From contig PITI01000339.1 in NCBI GenBank assembly GCA_004325065.1, forward strand, positions 1-14,146: DNA of 14,146 bases. The letters run 5' to 3'. Numbering within the stretch: the stretch's first letter is position 1; each line of letters begins with the position of its first letter. This stretch comes from Hamiltosporidium magnivora. Its lineage: Eukaryota > Microsporidia > Dubosqiidae. This document shows, one piece after another, positions 9,806 through 14,146 of the stretch. The notes beneath the pieces are model-generated. The model had not been told where the DNA came from and made no database searches. It was given only the letters and a program-made list of their open reading frames with translations. The position numbers and the translations under genes are program-made.

Positions 9806-10522
9806 GACAAAGGTATGTTTGCGTTAAAATCTATAAAAAACCATGTAAAATTTATAATGAATATCAAATTAAAATCTTCGACGAAAGCACTTTGTCGTTT
9901 TTTTTACCAATTTTCCGAAAAATTTATTTTTTTACTTCAAATAATGATGTTCTATTTGTATTCTGTACTTTATCCTACATCATACGATAAAAAGTTTGCG
10001 TGCTAATGTTTTAATTATTTTCTTACTCTACCTATTCCAACTGTCCTGTACGTCTCAATGAATAAGATGAAAATAACGAATGCAAAGTATGCAGTCAATG
10101 ATGGAAGCACTGGCTTTTTAAACTCTATTTTTCCTTCAATTAAGCTGATTTTTCAGAGTTTAGAATATTGGCATTCAAAATTTCTTGTGTCTTCCCGTCA
10201 ATCCTTATACTTTGATGTTATAGCAGCAATATTAAGAATTTAAAGCCATTCTATTTATTTTTAATACATTTCTTTACTTTTCAATTTCTTTGGTTTAATC
10301 TGTTTAGTTTCTGCGATACATTGACTGAACTCATAGAAAAAGTCTTGTTTATTATCAAGAAACGACCAAACAATGATTTCGCAGCAAATTAAAACCTCAT
10401 TACCAGCAGGAGAATTATTAAAGCGGTTATCTTCGTCCAATATTCGAACAACATATTTTTTAATAAAGTATCTAGTTAAACTTAGGAATAATGATGTTCT
10501 TGAAGCGAAAATAACTCATTCA
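9806..10522 (+). pseudogene. Possible degraded gene of unknown family
   Basis: Frame 2 runs for 239 codons with only five internal stops (TAA at 10004, 10241 and 10262, TGA at 10322, TAG at 10334), where random sequence of this composition should give about 17. Before the first stop, 63 codons follow the ATG at 9815. The next open part, from 10007, includes GFLNSIFPSIKLIFQSLEYW, and the last part has PAGELLKRLSSSNIRTTYFL. The composition is protein-like with hydrophobic segments, suggesting an old membrane protein or element gene. After the TAG at 10523-10525 the stop density rises to background. I cannot name a family, and the excess is only suggestive once all frames and windows are considered. 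Confidence 0.3.
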
Positions 10523-10525
10523 TAG

Positions 10526-11173
10526 TTTTTTAGCGGGTTAATTTTACGTTGAAAATTTTAGTACACAAATAGCAATAGTAGTGATTTTTTTGTTCCTTCT
10601 ATAAGAAATGCTAAATAATCAGCAAAGAAATAATTTTATTCCAAATGTGCTTAAGAAACCAGAAAATTAGATTATAGTATATAAGTCGAATATTTTGACC
10701 AAATTTAATCTTCTTAATAATTACTTATTGGATTTAAATATCATAATCCGCTAGAAATAAACATTCGAACTACCATTAATATAATAACTTAAACGTTCTT
10801 GATACAACAGAAACAATAGAGATTGTATTCTATCTACCTTTGTTTTTCAGAAGATAAAAAACAAGAATAATGATTTAAAAAAGTCAATTCTCGTCTTTAA
10901 ATGCTTGATAGATTCTTTAAAGATATTAAAGATTTATTTCAACAAACAAGAAAATACTTAAAAGGAAAAAAAAGGACAATATTTTGAAAAAAAATAAAGC
11001 TTCGATAATTCACTTTATCATGATTCTAACCTCAAATAGATGAAAAAATAAGAAAAATAATAAAGTTTGCTGAAAAAAAACAAATTTAATTTTTTTCATA
11101 CAAATTTAGCATAAAAAACCATTATTTATACAGGATAATCGATTCTAAAGAATGTTCTTTGTTATTTTGAAAG
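10526..11173. other. AT-rich stretch upstream of the acidic secreted-protein gene
   Basis: About 0.65 kb of AT-rich sequence with stops in all frames. No gene or repeat seen. Confidence 0.6.
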
Positions 11174-11181
11174 TATATAAG
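11174..11181 (+). promoter_or_regulatory. TATA-like box close to the start codon
   Basis: TATATAAG ends 10 bases before the ATG at 11192. Very short leaders are usual in compact parasite genomes. Similar strings occur often by chance in DNA this AT-rich, so support is weak. Confidence 0.25.
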
Positions 11182-11191
11182 AAGGTGAAAA

Positions 11192-12025
11192 ATGAAATTT
11201 ATGAATAAAAACATTTGTCGCTTTTTAATTCAAAGCATTATGTTTCTTATTTCTGTTACTAAAGTAAACTGTTTGAATTATCCTACCCGAAATCAAAACA
11301 ATATTGCTGCCATGTTCATAATAGAAGAGAATCCAGACAAAAGAGTCCCAAGTTTGATAGAAGAAAATCCTAATCCTAACAAAATTTCTCAAAAGAAGCG
11401 TCGAGGTAGAAAATTTAAATTATTTGACAATTTACCAGCAATGAAAATACAAATAATTGCAACGAATTTTAACAAACCGAAAGTATTTCGAGAAGAAAGT
11501 ACCAAAGACGAAAGTAAAGAAAACAACAATCAAATAGAGGAGAAAGACAACGTACAAGATGAATCACGCGAGGAAGAAAATGATGAGAATAAATATGACG
11601 GAGAGTGCAATATAGAAAATAGTGATGAAAAAGATAGATTAAAGGACAGCGACACAGATAACAAGATAGAAAGAGACAAAGAAAATAATATAGAAAAGAA
11701 TGATGAAAAAGAAAGTTTACAAGATAAAATATTCGTAGAAGAAAATGAAGATAATGAAAACAGTAGCGAAACCAAATCAGGAGATGGCGACGAAAATGAG
11801 GAAGATACCAGCGAAAAAACAAGCGAAGAAGCAGAAAACAATGTGGAGCAAGACGAAGAAGAAGACACCTACATAAATGAGGATAACCAGAAAGACTTGA
11901 CAAAAGAAGAAGCTAGTGATATATATGAAAAAGCTGATAAAGTTCAGGATTTAGCTATGGAAGAAAATTCGAATATAGATACAAATTCGAAAAACCAAAA
12001 AGAACTTTTAGAAATGACAGATTAG
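11192..12025 (+). CDS. Secreted acidic Glu/Asp/Lys/Asn-rich protein (277 aa)
   Basis: The protein starts with a classic signal peptide: basic residues to R10, a hydrophobic core at about 11-22, and a likely cleavage site near V25-N26-C27. A second ATG at codon 4 gives the same signal. Residues 44-60 hold a short IEENP duplication. A basic patch, KKRRGRK, lies at 68-74, with more basic residues to about 100. From 101 to the end the chain is highly charged and acidic, rich in Glu, Asp, Lys and Asn, and probably disordered. It contains an imperfect repeat, NIENSDEKDRLKD at 140-152 and NIEKNDEKESLQD at 166-178. Glu is coded almost only by GAA/GAG. There is one Cys in the tail (C139). The frame ends with TAG at 12023-12025; no ER-retention motif is present. 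The architecture suits a secreted or parasitophorous effector, or a protein that binds cations or basic partners, but no known family is recognised. KKRRGRK could also act as a nuclear-import signal or a processing site. Confidence 0.82.
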   Translation: MKFMNKNICRFLIQSIMFLISVTKVNCLNYPTRNQNNIAAMFIIEENPDKRVPSLIEENPNPNKISQKKRRGRKFKLFDNLPAMKIQIIATNFNKPKVFREESTKDESKENNNQIEEKDNVQDESREEENDENKYDGECNIENSDEKDRLKDSDTDNKIERDKENNIEKNDEKESLQDKIFVEENEDNENSSETKSGDGDENEEDTSEKTSEEAENNVEQDEEEDTYINEDNQKDLTKEEASDIYEKADKVQDLAMEENSNIDTNSKNQKELLEMTD

Positions 12026-13309
12026 AAGAAATGGGTATATCATGTCTTAAATTGATAGGAAAAAAAGACAAACTTACGATTCATATTGAAAAATAAACAT
12101 AAATGGTAAAAACCTGATTTTTATTCTGTATATATGTACATATTGTTTCATTATATTAAATATACTTGTCTTTAAACAAAAAATTATTGAATTCTTGAAT
12201 TTTTTGTGCACCGAATTCTTAGGTTAACCATAAATAGTTTAAAAAAGTAAATTTTTATCGAAAAAAAGTTGATTTCCATAAAATAAATTCCAAAACAAAA
12301 AAATTCAAACGCAGATAATTGTTCTTTATTGTAATCAAATTGAAAAAAAATTAAAATAATTCAGTAAAAATGTAATAATTTTTTTTTACTATCAGTTTCT
12401 TAAATAAATGCTATTATGTAAATTATTTTTTTTAAAAATATATTACATAATTTTCTTAGTCAATAAAATTCAGAGTAGTACTGAATTTAAGGCCAAAATT
12501 TATTTGTATTAAAATATGATAAAGTTTTCTTCCAAATAAAGATTCATAGATGAATTTAATTTATCTGGCCAATTATAAATATAAGGCTAGTTATCTAAGG
12601 TAAATTTTTTTAAGCAACAACTGTATTTTTTGAAACTATTCAACGAATTAATATGTATTAAATTTGAAATAAAAAATATTTTTCTAATAATGAATAAAAC
12701 ATATTTAGAAAATATTTTTTTTAAAATATTTGTAATTTATAGAATATATTAAAGTCTAAATATACATTGAAAGAATTTTAAAAGAATAAGAATATAACCA
12801 ATTTATCACACCATTGCCTTCAATTAGATTTAAGTTATTTTATAAATTTAAAAACAAGATTATGAATTTCATTCTTTTACTTCGGAATTAAAGTCTTTAA
12901 AACGTAATATTTCGAAAATTATATTTAGATTATATTACTCCTGCAATATGTTGCTATTTAAAAATAGAAAAGAACAATGAATATGTTGGACGTAAATGAT
13001 TTCAAATGCTCTAAGAAATAATGCCGCAATTTTTTACAATTTTATGAAAAATTTGCAAATTTTATTTTTGTTTTTCATTTTGAATTTCACAAAACAAAAC
13101 AATTAAATTTGTAATATATAAATTAAAATAATATGTAAATATTAAGAATGCAGAAGTATGTTCCGAATTAAAAGTGATGTTTTTTTATTGAAACCCCAGT
13201 CAAAGTCTTCAATTGAGTAACTTTTTTAGGTTTCGAATCGATAGAGTTATTTTCTAAGTAAAAAAGTGGATTTCATACCTTAAATTTAGTTTATTTAATA
13301 TCTCGTTCC
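12026..13309. other. AT-rich stretch downstream of the acidic-protein gene
   Basis: About 1.3 kb with no frame of note. AATAAA at 12092-12097, 67 bases after the stop, could be a polyadenylation signal for the gene upstream. No other structure recognised. Confidence 0.55.
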
Positions 13310-13512
13310 TTCCTTACAGATGGAACACAATCCAACAATGAATCAAAGCTTCGCCAAATTTTGGCGTTCTAAAGACAATTTTCTTTTGATTGGTTAGGTT
13401 GTCAGACCAACACAGACTTTCCGGAAGAAATAAAGAGTGCACCAACTGAGAAACGAACCCTGTCCTTCGGAATTAAATTCCAATATCCTAACCACTAGAG
13501 CATTGGCGCTAT
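13310..13512 (-). mobile_element. G+C-richer island with tRNA head: candidate tRNA-derived short interspersed element
   Basis: G+C rises well above the flanks over about 200 bp. Read on the minus strand it begins with the tRNA-like segment (13509-13438) and continues into about 125 bp of unrelated body, the layout of a tRNA-derived SINE. The body holds a perfect hairpin, CGCCAAA-T-TTTGGCG (13352-13366). There is no T-run terminator directly after the tRNA part, which fits a longer Pol III transcript. I found no clear target-site duplication or poly-A tail, and only one copy is in view, so this is a hypothesis. Confidence 0.3.
13438..13509 (-). tRNA. tRNA-Glu-like gene or pseudogene with anticodon TTA (ochre-reading)
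   Basis: On the minus strand a 72-nt sequence folds as a cloverleaf. The acceptor arm GCGCCAA pairs with TTGGTGC (one G-T wobble), followed by discriminator A. The D region CTCTAGTGGTTAGGAT is typical of tRNA-Glu and matches an A box. The anticodon stem is TTGGA with TCCGA, closing a 7-nt loop ATTTAAT, so positions 34-36 read TTA. The T arm is CAGGG, loop TTCGTTT, CTCAG, with one A-A mismatch; GGTTCGTTTCT resembles a B box. Length and D arm fit eukaryotic tRNA-Glu, whose anticodons are TTC or CTC; TTA would read UAA. Loop base 32 is A rather than the usual pyrimidine, and the T stem is imperfect. These faults and the lack of a nearby T-run favour a pseudogene or retroelement head over a working suppressor tRNA. 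Confidence 0.55.
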
Positions 13513-13960
13513 GCCCTAAATATATCTTAAAAATACCCAAACAGTAAAAACATACATATTAATAAATGTTTTTCCATCTACGCTGGGTGTATTAAAGAAT
13601 CTATAAATTTACAAATTATTTTATTCGCAAAAAATTTTGGTTTCATATTTGACCAACTTAAATCAAAATTTAGTAAATCTATACACAGAGTAAAACATAT
13701 GTGTAAGTAATTAGACTAAATACTTCGAGTCTAAAAAATTATATGCTCTTTAATATATAAGGATGGGATGCATTGAATTTTTTGTAAGAAAATTTTATAT
13801 TTTATGGCACATTTGCGTTTTGAATAAAATCAAAATATTAAATCATAAAAAGATACAAGGACAATAAAAACTTTATTTAAAAATATCACATCTTTTTACA
13901 ATAGTGGCAAGTGTTATATTTGTTTTCATGACATTAACGCAGTTCTAGGTTTAACATAAA
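13510..13960. other. AT-rich spacer between the two G+C-rich islands
   Basis: About 450 bp of AT-rich sequence with no supported feature. Confidence 0.55.
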
Positions 13961-14146
13961 TGACTGCTACCCCAACACTCCATCGGTAACCCCTGCGATA
14001 CCTACGTCCCAAAGCCTTTCATCTACCAGGTGTGTAGAACCTAATTAATAGGCGAGGCAGTTGCCCGGAGTTCGTTAATGTCCGTTGCATGGAGTGTGAT
14101 CGAAGGCCGAAGCCCACCCTGGGCTCCCCCAAGACTATGCAGCATT
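13961..14146. other. G+C-rich segment at the window edge, possible start of a mobile element or foreign insert
   Basis: G+C jumps from about 22% to roughly 55% near 13961 and stays high to the end. No frame is open throughout, but one plus-strand frame is open from about 14036 to the edge and contains CPEFVNVRCMECDRRPKP, with two cysteines spaced CMEC. There is a 9-bp inverted repeat (ACACTCCAT at 13975-13983, ATGGAGTGT at 14089-14097) and a tight hairpin, AGCCCA-CCC-TGGGCT (14111-14125). The composition contrast suggests an element 5' region, a structured RNA, or assembly of unrelated DNA. I do not recognise it. Confidence 0.35.

Noticed and set aside
11469..11903. Antisense frames of 112-144 codons opposite the acidic gene
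   Set aside because: GAA/GAT/AAA-rich coding gives Ser/Leu/Phe-rich antisense frames without stops; no independent evidence.

Overview
The window looks like nuclear DNA of an AT-rich unicellular eukaryote with very low gene density. A microsporidian-type parasite is my best guess, but I cannot prove it. Three long reading frames occupy roughly 30% of the 14.1 kb, and about 10 kb is AT-rich sequence (about 22% G+C by eye) full of stop codons. There are no operons, Shine-Dalgarno sites or recognisable introns. All three genes encode low-complexity, repeat-bearing products, and at least two of the three carry an N-terminal hydrophobic segment. That fits surface or secreted proteins of a parasite, but the assignment to a lineage is inference.

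Layout. Positions 1-450 hold the 3' end of a gene for a Thr/Pro-rich protein built from an NTPPT pentapeptide repeat, finishing in a short lysine-rich tail. Positions 451-2763 are AT-rich and without a convincing gene. Positions 2764-5631 encode a 955-residue protein with one N-terminal membrane segment followed by about 830 residues of Ser/Pro/Gln/His/Leu-rich sequence with two internal repeat families. Coding-like composition runs past its stop to about 5858, but in a shifted frame and broken by stops, so the 3' end looks eroded. Positions 5859-11191 are AT-rich and hold two possible gene relics (8611-8880 and 9806-10522). Positions 11192-12025 encode a 277-residue protein with a signal peptide, a basic patch and a long acidic Glu/Asp/Lys/Asn-rich tail. 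Positions 12026-13309 are AT-rich.

The right end holds two islands of higher G+C. The first (about 13310-13512) contains, on the minus strand, a 72-nt tRNA-Glu-like sequence whose cloverleaf can be drawn completely, but whose anticodon is TTA, which would read the UAA stop codon. It may be a tRNA-derived retroelement head, a tRNA pseudogene or, less likely, a suppressor tRNA. The second (about 13961-14146) is close to 55% G+C, has short hairpins, and is cut by the window edge. It is probably the start of a mobile element or another foreign segment, but I do not recognise it.

No pathway links the genes. The shared theme is low-complexity proteins, two of them with N-terminal hydrophobic segments, next to decaying sequence. 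The genetic code appears standard, because the numerous Gln codons in the 955-residue gene are all CAA or CAG, with no TAA or TAG inside.
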